A stretch of 64,000 bases of DNA from Nocardia sp. CY41 (GTDB lineage Bacteria; Actinomycetota; Actinomycetes; Mycobacteriales; Mycobacteriaceae): NCBI RefSeq assembly GCF_009829325.1, contig NZ_VUOS01000004.1, positions 42,665 through 106,664 of the forward strand, in the 5' to 3' direction. The position numbers and the translations under genes are program-made. The notes below the pieces were generated by a model, which saw only the letters and a list, made by a program, of their open reading frames with translations, did not search any database and was not told the DNA's origin. The first letter of the stretch is position 1. Each line of letters starts with the position of its first letter. Positions 27,853-37,109 of the stretch are shown here, piece after piece.

Positions 27853-29199
27853 ATGGTGTTGAGCCCGACGGTCGATCGCCCGGTCCGCGTCGCGCGCGCC
27901 GCGGTGTTCACGGTCTTCGCGTTGAACGGCTTCCTGCTCGCCATGTGGGTGGTCCATATCCCGGTCATCACCGACCGCACGGGCGTCTCGAAATCCACAC
28001 TGGGCATGTTCATCCTGCTGATGGCCGGTGCGGGCATCGCCGGAATGCGGCTGGCCGGTCCGCTCGCCGATCGGTTCGGCAGCAGGGCGCTGGTCGGCAC
28101 GGCCGCGTGCATCGCGTCCGTGGCGGTGGTCGGCCCCGGCCTCGCCACCGGCCCGCTCGGCTTGGCGCCGGCCCTGGCCTGCTTCGGTTTCGGCAACGGC
28201 GCGCTGGACGTGTCGATGAACACCCAAGCGGTGCTGGTGGAACGGGCCTACCGGCGGCCGATCATGGCCGCTTTCCACGCCCTGTTCTCCGGCGGCGGCC
28301 TACTCGGTTCACTGCTCGGAGCCGCCGCACTGCGGGCGGGTTGGGACATCCGGATGACCCTGGTTCTCGCCGCGGTAGGGTGTGTCGCGCTGACCCTCGC
28401 ACTGGTACCGCGATTGTTGCGGGAAAGCGGGTCCGGCGCGGCCGCGCCGCACGACCTCGCGTCCGTGCACGCCACCGACCTCGACGACGCGCCGCCGGAC
28501 CACGGTACGGACGCGCCGCCGGACCACGGTACGACCGCCCCCGCGAGCGCGTCCCGGCACGACGTCATGCCGCACGGCTCCGAAGCCGTGCTGCCTCCGC
28601 ACCTGCCCGCCGGTGAGCGGCCGGACCCTCACCTGAGCGCCCGCGATCGTGGCAGGAAGGTGTTCGCACTGGCCGCTGTCGCGTTCGCGCTGCTCCTGGC
28701 GGAAGGGGTGGCCGCCGACTGGAGCGCCTTGCAGATGCGCGAGCATCTGGGCGCCGACGCGGCGACGGCGGCGCTGGCGTTCGGCGCCTTCTCCACCACG
28801 ATGACGATCGGGCGTTTCGGCACCGACCGGGTCAGCCACGCCTTCGGCCGGGTCGCGGTGGTGCGCTACGGCTCACTCGTCGCGGCCGTCGGTCTGGGCG
28901 TGATCGTCGTCTCGCCGTGGATTCCGCTGACGCTGCTCGGCTGGACGATGGCCGGGCTCGGCCTCGCCGGCGGCATCCCGCAGATCTTCACCGCGGCCGG
29001 GAATCTCGGCTCCGCGCGGGCCGCGACCGACATGTCGCGGGTGTTCAGCATCGGCTATCTCGGCCTGCTCGCCGGTCCCACGATCATCGGCTGGCTCACC
29101 GCCGTGATGTCGCTGACCAAGGCGATGGTCGTGCCGATGATCGCGATACTGCTCTGCTGCCGGTACGCGAACGTCGTCGCCCCGCCACGGGCGGACTGA
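27853..29199 (+). CDS. major facilitator superfamily transporter
   Basis: 448 residues from ATG at 27853 (MVLSPTVDRPVRVAR). About twelve membrane helices in two halves. GPLADRFGSRALVG between helices 2 and 3 is the MFS A-motif, and TIGRFGTDRVSHAFGRVAVVRYG is its copy in the second half. The central cytosolic loop (about 200-260) is long and contains a short repeat DDAPPDHGTDAPPDHGT. The pattern FGFGNGALDVSMNTQAVLVER is shared with the YbjJ-type inner-membrane MFS proteins. Substrate unknown. The divergent AraC gene may regulate it. Confidence 0.88.
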   Translation: MVLSPTVDRPVRVARAAVFTVFALNGFLLAMWVVHIPVITDRTGVSKSTLGMFILLMAGAGIAGMRLAGPLADRFGSRALVGTAACIASVAVVGPGLATGPLGLAPALACFGFGNGALDVSMNTQAVLVERAYRRPIMAAFHALFSGGGLLGSLLGAAALRAGWDIRMTLVLAAVGCVALTLALVPRLLRESGSGAAAPHDLASVHATDLDDAPPDHGTDAPPDHGTTAPASASRHDVMPHGSEAVLPPHLPAGERPDPHLSARDRGRKVFALAAVAFALLLAEGVAADWSALQMREHLGADAATAALAFGAFSTTMTIGRFGTDRVSHAFGRVAVVRYGSLVAAVGLGVIVVSPWIPLTLLGWTMAGLGLAGGIPQIFTAAGNLGSARAATDMSRVFSIGYLGLLAGPTIIGWLTAVMSLTKAMVVPMIAILLCCRYANVVAPPRAD

Positions 29200-29248
29200 C
29201 CGGATCAGAGATCCGACGTCAGTTCGACCATCGGCACCGCATCGATAC

Positions 29249-29590
29249 TCATGCGGTGGCTTCCTCGACTATCCGGCCGAGCTTGCGGTATGCCCCCGGA
29301 TGGATGCGCCGGTAGTCGTCGAGGACGACGGCGGTCTCCTCCGGACTCAGCACGCGGGCCGGCGCTGGAACCTCGAAGTGCGTCGAGATACTCACGTGGC
29401 AGTGCGGATCGGCGACGAGATTCCGGAACCACCGCGCCTGCGCGCCGAATCCGGACGCGATCACCACGCGGTCACGGCTCGGCCGGGACACCGCCTCCAG
29501 CACCGCATAGCGCGACCGGTCCGAGCGACGGCCGGTGTGCTCGAGCAGCAGGAGCCGTCCCCCGAACAGGAAGCCGAGCCGAGCCGATCG
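29249..29590 (-). pseudogene. 5'-truncated deazaflavin-dependent nitroreductase-family protein
   Basis: The frame is open from directly after the TAG of the gene at 29591 to the stop at 29249, giving a protein that begins RLGFLFGGRLLLLEHTGRRS and continues VVIASGFGAQARWFRNLVADP and PEETAVVLDDYRRIHPGAY. These are characteristic of the DUF385/nitroreductase (F420-dependent Ddn-like) family. The first 20 or so residues of the family, including the start, are missing. The only in-frame starts are GTG at 29503, inside the conserved core (84 residues), or later. It looks like a deletion product joined to the 3' end of the neighbouring gene. Confidence 0.6.
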
Positions 29591-30340
29591 CTACTTGGGC
29601 GACACCAGGCACAGGGTGATCGGCTCGGGCTTCGGGTAGACGATCGTGTCGTTCTCGGTCGCCTTCGCTCCACACGCGGACTTGTCCGCGGTGCCGCGCA
29701 CGATCCGGCCGATCTTGAAGTCCGCCGTCGAGCCGCAGGCCACCTTGGTGCTGGCGCCGAGGAAACCGCCGTCGATGCAGTCGCCCTCCTTGACGTTCAG
29801 CCGCAGGCACAGCGTGTACTCGTCACCGCCGGTCTGGTAGTAGCTGGCGTAATCCTTGGTGGGGCAGTCCGCGTTCGCGCCGTCGAGCCGTTGCGCCACC
29901 ACGTAATTGGCTTCCGGGTCGGAGCATTCCTTGGTCGCGAACTCGGCCTTGATCGTGGTGCCCGACAACTTCGCGCACTGACCGATGTCGATCTTCTCGC
30001 CGTCCGAGCGGAACACGGTGCGGGCGCCGACGACCAGCAGCCCGATCACCAGGACCACGCCGAGTATGCCGAGGATCTTGCCGATACCGCTCCCGCCGCG
30101 ATTCTGCTGAGGCGGGGACCCGGGCGGCGGGAACCCGCCACCGGGGTAGCCCGGCTGTTGTGGAAAACCACCTTGCGGCGGATAGCCCGGCTGCGGCTGG
30201 CCGGGGTACCCGGGTTGGGGATAGCCCTGCGGCTGACCGGGATAGCCCGGCTGCCCCGGATAACCCTGCGGCGCACCGGCAGGCGGCTGCTGCGGATAGC
30301 CGGGCTGGCCTGGATACGGTTGGTTCGGTGGTGTGGTCAT
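29591..30340 (-). CDS. LppU/SCO3897-like membrane-anchored protein with Pro/Gly/Gln/Tyr-rich N-terminus
   Basis: 249 residues. Residues 1-82 are low-complexity, built of PGQPGYP-type repeats. One membrane segment follows at about 86-107 ([21 protein letters not shown]), and then an extracytoplasmic domain of about 140 residues with paired cysteines ([55 protein letters not shown]). The cysteine spacing and layout match the LppU/SCO3897 family of actinomycete cell-surface proteins, whose function is not established. Start ATG at 30340. The stop TAG abuts the truncated oxidoreductase frame. Confidence 0.78.
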   Translation of the reverse strand: MTTPPNQPYPGQPGYPQQPPAGAPQGYPGQPGYPGQPQGYPQPGYPGQPQPGYPPQGGFPQQPGYPGGGFPPPGSPPQQNRGGSGIGKILGILGVVLVIGLLVVGARTVFRSDGEKIDIGQCAKLSGTTIKAEFATKECSDPEANYVVAQRLDGANADCPTKDYASYYQTGGDEYTLCLRLNVKEGDCIDGGFLGASTKVACGSTADFKIGRIVRGTADKSACGAKATENDTIVYPKPEPITLCLVSPK

Positions 30341-30518
30341 GGATCCCCTCCCCGGGTCTCGCTTGATTCCGTGCGCACAGGGCGACGGGCGAACCCATGG
30401 AATCTAGCCGATCGGTGCGAGTACCGCCGTGCGGGATACCAGCCGGTTCGCCGCACCCACTCGCCGGATCGGCCTACCGGCGCACCGGCTTCGGCTCACC
30501 GGAGTCCTTCCGGCCGGC

Positions 30519-31667
30519 TCACAGGTACAGTCCCGGGTTCACCGCGTCCATGGCGACGGCGTCGATCCGTGCCTCGCCGTCGCGCACCGCGACGAGCTCG
30601 GCCAAACTCGCGCCGTCCGGAAACGCGGTGGCCGCATCCGGCTGCTCCCGCTCCAGCCAAGCCGCCGCCTCCCCGGAGGACAGCCGCCCGATCTCGATCC
30701 GCGCCAGGCACCGGCCCGGCCGCGTCACCGCGGGGTGCAGACGCGACAGGTCCTCGTTGGTGGTGATGGCGACGAGCACGTCCCGGCCCTGCCCGAGCAT
30801 GCCGTCGGTCAGGTTCAGCAGCCGCGAGAGTCCCTGCCCCGCCGCCTCCTTCGCTTCCCCGCGGATCAGCTCGTCGCAGTCCTCCAGCACCAGCATCCGC
30901 CAGCGCGGCGCGCCCTGGTCGGCGTTGTCGACACCCGCGGCCACGTCCATCAGATAGCCGGGCTTGCCGAACATCACCTCGGGATCGAGCACGCAATCGA
31001 ACTGGCACCAGGCTCCCCAGGCCCGGGCCAGCGCGCGCAGCGCGGTGGTCTTCCCCGTGCCGGGCGGCCCGTGCAGCAGCACCAGCCGGCCGCGGACGTC
31101 ATCGGCGGTGAGCGATATCAGCCGGTCCATCGCGGCGGCGACCTGCCCCGCGTAGTTGCCGCGGATCGACGACCACTCGGGCGCCGAGATCGAGCGCGCG
31201 CGGCGCTGCGGGCCGTGCGTGTGCATGTGCCAGAAGCCCATCTCCACGGTCTCGCCCACTTCCGGCGGAGCCGCCGCGTCCCGGACCGCTTCGGCGAGCA
31301 ACTCGTCGGCGAGCGTGTCGGTAACGGCGGTGACCTCGACCATCGCCGAACCGCCCGACCAGCGCACCGAACGCAGCGACCAGCCGGGGCCGACCACCAG
31401 CGTCGCCCCGCTGTCGTTGTCGCGCATCGTGCGCACCACGCGGCCGCGTCCTGGGCGCAGCGGCGCGTCCGGCCGCACCCGCTCCAGATGCGCGGTGCGC
31501 GCGCAGGGCTGGTCGCCGCGCAGGAACGGACCGAGCGCGAGGGCATCGATCGCGTCGCGGATGGAGTACGTGGAATCGACGACGACGGTCCACGGCAGCC
31601 GCTCGGCGGGATCGGCCGAGGGCTCCCCGGGACCGATCAACCGAAGAGGCTCATGACGTGCGGACAC
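30519..31667 (-). CDS. DUF5925 domain AAA ATPase
   Basis: 382 residues from GTG at 31667. The N-terminal half (about 20-150) corresponds to the DUF5925 domain. The C-terminal AAA domain has Walker A GPPGTGKTT at 200-208 and Walker B MLVLEDCDE at 258-266, then sensor-1 VLVAITTNEDLSRLHPAVTRPGRC with the arginine finger region. The closing IDAVAMDAVNPGLYL is short. Soluble; likely an ATP-driven remodelling protein, but the client is unknown. It stands alone; convergence with nothing obvious and no operon partner. The pnt operon terminator lies just upstream of its start. Confidence 0.83.
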   Translation of the reverse strand: MSARHEPLRLIGPGEPSADPAERLPWTVVVDSTYSIRDAIDALALGPFLRGDQPCARTAHLERVRPDAPLRPGRGRVVRTMRDNDSGATLVVGPGWSLRSVRWSGGSAMVEVTAVTDTLADELLAEAVRDAAAPPEVGETVEMGFWHMHTHGPQRRARSISAPEWSSIRGNYAGQVAAAMDRLISLTADDVRGRLVLLHGPPGTGKTTALRALARAWGAWCQFDCVLDPEVMFGKPGYLMDVAAGVDNADQGAPRWRMLVLEDCDELIRGEAKEAAGQGLSRLLNLTDGMLGQGRDVLVAITTNEDLSRLHPAVTRPGRCLARIEIGRLSSGEAAAWLEREQPDAATAFPDGASLAELVAVRDGEARIDAVAMDAVNPGLYL

Positions 31668-31717
31668 TCCGAGAATGATCCGGGGCGGCGGGCCACGATG
31701 TCCATCGAATTACGAAA

Positions 31718-31749
31718 GCGCCCCTCCGCCCGGGTGGGCGGAGGGGCGC
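31718..31749 (-). terminator. intrinsic terminator of the pnt operon
   Basis: A perfect 14-bp GC-rich stem (arms 31718-31731 and 31736-31749) with a four-base loop, followed on the minus strand by TTTCGTAATTCG. It lies 19 bases beyond the pntB stop. The T-run is short, as is common in high-GC actinobacteria. Confidence 0.8.
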
Positions 31750-31767
31750 GTCGGGGAAACCTCTGGC

Positions 31768-33186
31768 CTACAACGCCTTCAGTTCCTCGGTGACTGCTCC
31801 GACCGATTTCTTGGCGTCGCCGAACAGCATGGAGGTGTGGTCGGCGTAGAACAGCGGGTTGTCGATGCCGGCGAAGCCGGAGTTCATCGAGCGCTTGAGC
31901 ACGATCACCGACTTGGCCTGGTCGACGTTGAGCACCGGCATGCCGTAGATCGGACTCGAGGAGTCCTCCCGGGCGGCGGGGTTGGTGACGTCGTTGGCGC
32001 CGATCACCAGGGCGACGTCGGTGCGGCCGAATTCGCCGTTGATATCGTCCATTTCCTTGAGCGCGTCGTAGGAGACCTCGGCCTCGGCCAAGAGGACGTT
32101 CATGTGACCGGGCATGCGACCGGCGACCGGGTGGATGGCGTATTTGACCTCCACCCCCTTGGCCTCCAGCAGCGAGGCCATCTCCTTGACCGCGTGCTGC
32201 GCCTGCGCGACCGCCATGCCGTAACCGGGCACCACGATCACCTGGTTGGCGTAGGCCATCTGGATCGCGGCGTCCGCGGCGGAGGTGGCCTTGGCCTGCT
32301 TCTGCTCACCACCCGCGGCACCGGGCGCGGTCCCGCCGCCGCCGAAGCCGCCCGCGACGATGGCCGGGATGGACCGGTTCATCGCCTTGGCCATCAGGTT
32401 GGTCAGGATGGTGCCGGACGCGCCGACGATCATGCCCGCGACGATCATCGCGGTGTTGTTCAACGCCAGACCCGCGGCCGCGGCCGACAGACCGGTCAGC
32501 GCGTTCAACAGCGAGATGACCACCGGCATGTCCGCGCCGCCGATCGGCAGCACGACCATCAACCCGAGCACACCGGCGGCCAGGAGCAACAGCACCATCC
32601 ACCACCACGCCGCGCCACCGTCGGCGGCGCGCACACCGATCACCACTGCCGCGGCGACGGCCACCACCAGCAGCAACAGGTTCAACGGTTGCTGGAGCTT
32701 CCCGACGCCGATCGGGCGGCCGGGCAGGATCTCCTGCAGCTTGCCGAACGCGATCAGCGAGCCCCAGAACGACACCGAACCGATGATCGCGGCGAACAAC
32801 GACCCGGCGATGATGTGCACAGTGGGCTCTTCCCCGTGCTTGAACGCCGAGAAGCCGGTGGTGTCCAGGAATTCCGCCCACGCGATCAGCGCGACCGTGC
32901 CGCCGCCGACGCCGTTGAACGCGGCCACCAGCTGCGGCATCGCGGTCATCTTCGTATACCGCGCGGGCGGCACGCCCAGCACCACACCGATCACGAGACC
33001 GGCGACGATCAGGATCCAGTTGGTGGTCTCCCGGATGGAGATCAGCGTCGCGACCACCGCGATGCCCATGCCGATCGCGGCGATCCAGTTGCCGCGCACC
33101 GCGGTCTTCGGCCCGGTCAAACCCATCAGGCCGTAGATGAACAGCGCGAACGCGACGATATAGAGGATGTTGACGAGGTTGTCCAT
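31768..33186 (-). CDS. pntB: NAD(P) transhydrogenase beta subunit
   Basis: 472 residues from ATG at 33186. Membrane domain II with about nine helices (LYIVAFALFIYGLMGLTG at the N-terminus; SGTILTNLMAKAMNRS near 250), then the cytosolic NADP-binding domain III from about 290: VIVVPGYGMAVAQAQHAV, HPVAGRMPGHMNVLLAEA, VALVIGANDVTNPAAR and VLKRSMNSGFAGIDNPLFY. Together with PntAa and PntAb it couples proton entry to hydride transfer from NADH to NADP, supplying NADPH for lipid synthesis. Last gene of a three-gene operon; terminator follows. Confidence 0.95.
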   Translation of the reverse strand: MDNLVNILYIVAFALFIYGLMGLTGPKTAVRGNWIAAIGMGIAVVATLISIRETTNWILIVAGLVIGVVLGVPPARYTKMTAMPQLVAAFNGVGGGTVALIAWAEFLDTTGFSAFKHGEEPTVHIIAGSLFAAIIGSVSFWGSLIAFGKLQEILPGRPIGVGKLQQPLNLLLLVVAVAAAVVIGVRAADGGAAWWWMVLLLLAAGVLGLMVVLPIGGADMPVVISLLNALTGLSAAAAGLALNNTAMIVAGMIVGASGTILTNLMAKAMNRSIPAIVAGGFGGGGTAPGAAGGEQKQAKATSAADAAIQMAYANQVIVVPGYGMAVAQAQHAVKEMASLLEAKGVEVKYAIHPVAGRMPGHMNVLLAEAEVSYDALKEMDDINGEFGRTDVALVIGANDVTNPAAREDSSSPIYGMPVLNVDQAKSVIVLKRSMNSGFAGIDNPLFYADHTSMLFGDAKKSVGAVTEELKAL

Positions 33187-33190
33187 TGCT

Positions 33191-33517
33191 CTACTTCCCC
33201 GCCTTCTCGGCAGCGTCGGCCGCGACCGGCTTCTTGCCCTTGAACATGCCCAGCATGCGGTCGGTGACCACGAAACCACCGACCACGTTCAGGGTTCCGA
33301 ACACCAGCGCGACGAACAGGATGATCTGGATGCCGATCGACGGGTCTTCCATCTTGCCCAGCGTGACCAGCGCACCCAGCACCACGATGCCGTGGATGGC
33401 GTTGGTGCCCGACATCAGCGGCGTGTGCAGCGTATTCGGGACCTTGGAGATCACGGCGAAGCCGACGAACCCGGACAGCACCAGGATCGCGATATTCGCC
33501 AGCAGTTCGGTATACAT
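33191..33517 (-). CDS. pntAb: NAD(P) transhydrogenase alpha subunit, membrane part
   Basis: 108 residues with three membrane helices (LLANIAILVLSGFVGFAVIS, GTNAIHGIVVLGALVTLG, IQIILFVALVFGTLNVVGGF) and the family motif HTPLMSGTNAIHG near residue 31. A short basic tail ends in DAAEKAGK. The ATG overlaps the pntAa stop by one base, and pntB starts five bases after its stop. The split PntAa/PntAb arrangement is the form found in mycobacteria and other bacteria with a three-subunit transhydrogenase. Confidence 0.93.
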   Translation of the reverse strand: MYTELLANIAILVLSGFVGFAVISKVPNTLHTPLMSGTNAIHGIVVLGALVTLGKMEDPSIGIQIILFVALVFGTLNVVGGFVVTDRMLGMFKGKKPVAADAAEKAGK

Positions 33518-34716
33518 CAGCTCTCCACCTTCGCCTCGGTCGCGTCCTTCGCCTCCACCGGGTCCTCCACCGACTTCTCGGCCCGCGCCGCCTCGGGCGC
33601 CTCGGCCGCAGCACGGGTCACGCAGGAATCCGCCAGCACCTGGTCGCCGAAATCCGGGGCGAGCTTGCCGTCGACCAGCATCAGCTCCAGCAGTGCCGCG
33701 ATGTTCTTCGAATACAGCTCGGACGCGTGCTCGGGCATGGTGGCGGGCAGATTCAGCGGCGAGGCGATGGTCACCTCGTGCTTGACCACGGTCTGCCCCG
33801 GCTCGGTCAGCTCGCAGTTGCCGCCCGTCTCACCGGCCAGGTCCACGATCACGCTGCCGGGCTTCATGCCCTCCACCGCCGCTGCCGTGACCAACCTGGG
33901 CGCGGGACGCCCCGGCACCAGCGCGGTGGTGATCACCACGTCGAAGCCCTTGATCGCGTCTTCCAGCGCCTGCTGCTGCTTCGCCTTCTCTTCGTCGGTG
34001 AGCTCACGGGCATACCCGCCCTCACCGGCGGCATCGATGCCCAGATCCAGCCACTGCGCGCCCACCGACCGCACCTGATCGGCCACCTCGGGCCGCACGT
34101 CGTAACCGGTGGTCCGCCCGCCGAGGCGCTTCGCCGTGGCCAGCGCCTGCAAGCCCGCGACACCTACGCCGAGCACCAGCACCGTCGCCGGCTTCACCGT
34201 GCCCGCGGCGGTGGTCAGCATCGGGAAGAACCGCGTCGACTCCGACGCCGCCAGCAACACCGCCTTGTACCCCGCGACGTTCGCCTGCGAGGACAACGCG
34301 TCCATCACCTGCGCACGCGAGATCCGCGGAATCGCCTCCACCGCGAAGGCCTGCACCCCCGCCGCCTTCAGCGCGCCGATCTGATTGTCGGCGTTGCGCG
34401 GGGCGAGGAACCCGATCAGCGTCTGCCCCGACGACAGCTTGGCCACCTCGGCGTCGCTGGGCGGGGCCACCTTCACCACCACGTCCGCCGACCACGGATC
34501 ACCGATCGACGCGCCCGCCTCGACATAGGCTTCGTCGGGAATCAGCGCGCCGTTCCCGGCTCCGGACTCGACGACCACCTCCACGCCTTGCTTCACCAGG
34601 CTCGGGATGATCTTGGGCACCAATGCGACACGTCGTTCGCCCGCGTTGGATTCGCGAACGACACCGACACGCGCGCCGCGCGGCGATGGATCGCCTACGC
34701 TCTGCGTTGTCTCCAC
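33517..34716 (-). CDS. pntAa: NAD(P) transhydrogenase alpha subunit, NAD-binding part
   Basis: 399 residues from GTG at 34716 with GAAGGAAG upstream. Domain I of transhydrogenase, related to alanine dehydrogenase: GVVRESNAGERRVALVPKI at the N-terminus, EAIPRISRAQVMDALSSQANVAGYKAV near 135, Rossmann motif VLVLGVGVAGLQALATAKRLG near 180, YDVRPEVADQ, and VITTALVPGRPAPRLVTAAAVEGMKPGSVIVDLA. Its C-terminal tail after about 370 is an acidic Ala/Glu/Lys-rich extension. First gene of the operon; a palindrome TTACT-GTCG-AGTAA lies about 58 bases upstream of the start. Confidence 0.94.
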   Translation of the reverse strand: METTQSVGDPSPRGARVGVVRESNAGERRVALVPKIIPSLVKQGVEVVVESGAGNGALIPDEAYVEAGASIGDPWSADVVVKVAPPSDAEVAKLSSGQTLIGFLAPRNADNQIGALKAAGVQAFAVEAIPRISRAQVMDALSSQANVAGYKAVLLAASESTRFFPMLTTAAGTVKPATVLVLGVGVAGLQALATAKRLGGRTTGYDVRPEVADQVRSVGAQWLDLGIDAAGEGGYARELTDEEKAKQQQALEDAIKGFDVVITTALVPGRPAPRLVTAAAVEGMKPGSVIVDLAGETGGNCELTEPGQTVVKHEVTIASPLNLPATMPEHASELYSKNIAALLELMLVDGKLAPDFGDQVLADSCVTRAAAEAPEAARAEKSVEDPVEAKDATEAKVES

Positions 34717-34773
34717 TTGTCAGACTTCCTTCTCTTACTGAGCTTCAGGCAACGGGTAGACGACCGGACGATG

Positions 34774-34787
34774 TTACTGTCGAGTAA
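34774..34787. promoter_or_regulatory. palindrome in the pntAa/HIT intergenic region
   Basis: TTACTGTCGAGTAA (arms TTACT/AGTAA) lies in the pntAa upstream region. On the minus strand it reads TTACTCGACAGTAACAT, where TAACAT could be the -10 of the pnt promoter, so a bound regulator would occlude it. The rest of the 383-base interval (34717-35099) shows no gene. Confidence 0.45.
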
Positions 34788-35099
34788 GTTCGCCCAAATC
34801 CTCGCCACTGTACCTGGCCCGCCGTGAGCCTAGCTGAGATGCCCGTCACACACGCCGGGCGAATCCCGCCGGTGCGCCGGACGTCACCGAGCGGTCCACC
34901 GGCCACCGAGCGGCGGTCCACCTTTTTCTCTTCTCGGTGTGATCGTGGTCGCCGCAGGTGAACACGGCAAGACCGTACAGAGAAGTTCGTTACCAACCTC
35001 GAGGTCAGGCGCCAGGCCGGGCGGGCGGCGCACAACGGCGCAGTGACGTGCGTCATGCCGATCGGCGGTCCGGGGTGTTCGGCTCGGCTCGTACGCCGT

Positions 35100-35573
35100 A
35101 TGGTCCAGCGTGTGAACGACTGCGTCTTCTGCCGCATCGTGGCAGGCGAAGCACCGGCGGCGAAGGTGTACGAGGACGACACGCTGTGCGCGTTCCTCGA
35201 CGTCCGGCCGATCGCCCGTGGGCACACGCTGGTCATCCCGAAACGACACGCCGCCGAGTTGGAGGATCTGGACGCCGAACTCGGCGCGCAGATCTTCCGG
35301 ATCGGGCATCGGCTCGCACTGGCCATCCGGCGCAGCAGCCTCGCCGCCGACGGCGCCAACCTGATCCTCAACGACGGAACCGCCGCGTTCCAGACCGTGC
35401 CGCACGTCCACCTGCACGTGATCCCGCGCAGCCACGGCGACAAGCTACGGTTCGCCAAGGGATTTCTGCTGCGGCGCCCGCATGATCCGGTCGCCACCGC
35501 CGCGGCCATCCGAGAGGGCATCGCGGCATTGGAGAACGAGGGCGAAGGCCCGGAAAAGGAAATCGACGGATGA
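35100..35573 (+). CDS. HIT-family hydrolase
   Basis: 157 residues from ATG at 35100 (MVQRVNDCVFCRIVAG); GTG at 35112 is an alternative. N-terminal CVFCRIVAGEAPAAKVYEDD is typical of HINT/HIT proteins, followed by DVRPIARGHTLVIPKRH and the catalytic triad motif HVHLHVIPR near 100. Nucleotide-binding hydrolase that cleaves phosphoramidates or dinucleoside polyphosphates in the cytosol. The two N-terminal Cys (CVFC) may bind zinc with a His, as in HIT proteins of this class. Its stop overlaps the next gene's start by ATGA, so the pair is co-translated. Confidence 0.92.
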   Translation: MVQRVNDCVFCRIVAGEAPAAKVYEDDTLCAFLDVRPIARGHTLVIPKRHAAELEDLDAELGAQIFRIGHRLALAIRRSSLAADGANLILNDGTAAFQTVPHVHLHVIPRSHGDKLRFAKGFLLRRPHDPVATAAAIREGIAALENEGEGPEKEIDG

Positions 35574-36406
35574 CCGAGACGTTGGATCGGACCGCGCTGA
35601 TCGAGCTGCTGGCGCAGCAATGGGACGCGATCGACGCCCTGATCGCGCCTTTGGACGAGAAGCGCTGGCGGACTCCGTCGTCGCTGCCCGGCTGGACCGT
35701 ATTCGACGTCGTCGCCCATGTCGTCGGCACCGAGTCCTGGCTGCTGGGTGACCGGCCGCCCGCGCACGACCCGACCAAGCCGAAGACCGACGTCAGCACG
35801 CTGCCCTACGTGCGCAACGAGACCGCGGTGCTCAACGAGATCTGGGTGGACCGGCTGCGTCCCCTGTCCGGCGCGCGGCTGCTCGAGTTCTACCGCGGCG
35901 TCGTCGACCGCAGGCGCGCCGCGCTCGCCGCGATGGGCGACGCCGAATGGGAGAAGGAAACGATCTCGCCGATCGGGCAGGTGTCCTACGGCAGATTCAT
36001 GCGGGTGCGGTTGTTCGACTGCTGGATGCACGAACTCGACATCGCCGACGCGCTCGGCACGCCGGTGGACGAGGGCGGGCCGCGCGGTCAGCTCGCGTTC
36101 GAGGAGTTCGCGGGCAGCATCCCGCGCGTGGTGGTGAAGAAGGGCGAGGCGCCGGACGGTGCGCGGATCGCCTTCGCGCTGACCGGGCCGCTGGCCAGGA
36201 CCTTGCGCATCCAGGTGGCGGGCCGAGGGCGCTACGTGGATGCCTTCGACGGACCGGCCACGGTCGAAATCGGCTTGGACTCCGGGCTCTTCGTGCGGCT
36301 TGGCGGCGGACGCACGACCGCTGACCAGCACCTGGACGAGATCGTCATGCGGGGCGACGGCGAACTCGGGCAGCGCATCGTCCGCCACCTCGCCTTCACC
36401 ATCTGA
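35570..36406 (+). CDS. mycothiol-dependent maleylpyruvate isomerase-like (MDMPI N-terminal/DinB-fold) protein
   Basis: 278 residues. The N-terminal domain (about 10-160) has LLAQQWDAIDALIAPLDEKRWRTPSSLPGWTVFDVVAHVVGTE, the MDMPI/DinB four-helix signature in which the His of VAHV is a metal ligand; a second His appears in LFDCWMHELDIADAL. The C-terminal domain is of SCP2-like type (IAFALTGPLARTLRIQVAGRG...ATVEIGLDSGLFVRLGGGR). Such actinobacterial proteins use or are thought to use mycothiol; no specific substrate can be given. Overlaps the HIT gene by four bases and is followed at six bases by the peptidase E-like gene, so the three are one operon. Confidence 0.85.
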   Translation: MTETLDRTALIELLAQQWDAIDALIAPLDEKRWRTPSSLPGWTVFDVVAHVVGTESWLLGDRPPAHDPTKPKTDVSTLPYVRNETAVLNEIWVDRLRPLSGARLLEFYRGVVDRRRAALAAMGDAEWEKETISPIGQVSYGRFMRVRLFDCWMHELDIADALGTPVDEGGPRGQLAFEEFAGSIPRVVVKKGEAPDGARIAFALTGPLARTLRIQVAGRGRYVDAFDGPATVEIGLDSGLFVRLGGGRTTADQHLDEIVMRGDGELGQRIVRHLAFTI

Positions 36407-36412
36407 TCCGCG

Positions 36413-37063
36413 GTGCGCCTGTTCCTGTCCAGCTATCGCTTCGGCGCGCACTACGACCGGCTCGCCGCGCTGGCGGGCCCGCCCGGCCGGGTCGCGCTGA
36501 TCCCGAACGCCTGCGACGCCTGGCCGCAGGCGTGGGCGGGCGCGGTGAGCAGTGACATGTCGCCGCTGCGCAAGCTCGGTTACCGGCCCGAGGTCCTCGA
36601 CCTGCGCGAGTACGTCGGCCGGGAAGCGGAGCTGGAACGGAAGCTGGCCGAATTCCCGCTGGTGTGGGTGCGCGGTGGCAACACGTTCGTCTTGCGCGCC
36701 CAGTTCGCGCGCAGCGGCGCGGATCGCGTCCTTCCCCGGCTGCTCGCCGCCGACGCGCTCGTCTACGCCGGTTACAGCGCCGGGGCCTGCCTGCTGACCC
36801 CTGACCTGCACGGGCTGGAATCGGTGGACGACCCGGACGAGGTCGCGCCCGCGTGTGGCGTCGCACCGCGCTGGGACGGATTGGGATTGGTGGACCGCCG
36901 GATCGTGCCGCACGTCGATTCGGCCACCGACCCCGACGGTGACTGCACTCGGCTCGCGGCCCGGTACCGCGCCGAAGGTGTCGCGCACTGGTCGCTGACC
37001 GACGACGACGCGATCGTCCTCGACGGCGAGCGCGTCGAAACGCTGATCGCTCCGGCGTCCTGA
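36413..37063 (+). CDS. peptidase E-like (S51 / type 1 glutamine amidotransferase-fold) protein
   Basis: 216 residues from GTG at 36413. RLFLSSYRFG and VALIPNACDAW at the N-terminus, LVWVRGGNTFVLRAQFARSG in the middle, and the nucleophile elbow YAGYSAGACLL with Ser near residue 123 match peptidase E, a dipeptidase for Asp-X peptides. HVDSATDPDG near 165 probably supplies the His. Cytosolic. Last gene of the HIT-MDMPI-PepE operon. Confidence 0.85.
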   Translation: MRLFLSSYRFGAHYDRLAALAGPPGRVALIPNACDAWPQAWAGAVSSDMSPLRKLGYRPEVLDLREYVGREAELERKLAEFPLVWVRGGNTFVLRAQFARSGADRVLPRLLAADALVYAGYSAGACLLTPDLHGLESVDDPDEVAPACGVAPRWDGLGLVDRRIVPHVDSATDPDGDCTRLAARYRAEGVAHWSLTDDDAIVLDGERVETLIAPAS

Positions 37064-37109
37064 CACACATCCGCGAGCGCGCGGTACTCACGGGTCGGGC
37101 TGGTCAGCG

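Noticed and set aside
29205..29252. A 15-residue frame (MSIDAVPMVELTSDL) overlapping the end of the truncated oxidoreductase by ATGA
   Set aside because: Too short to judge; no ribosome binding site and no known peptide precursor pattern. More likely a leftover of the same deletion event.
31718..31749. Operator for the AAA ATPase gene
   Set aside because: The 14-bp GC stem with tetraloop and T-containing tail directly after pntB is better explained as a terminator.
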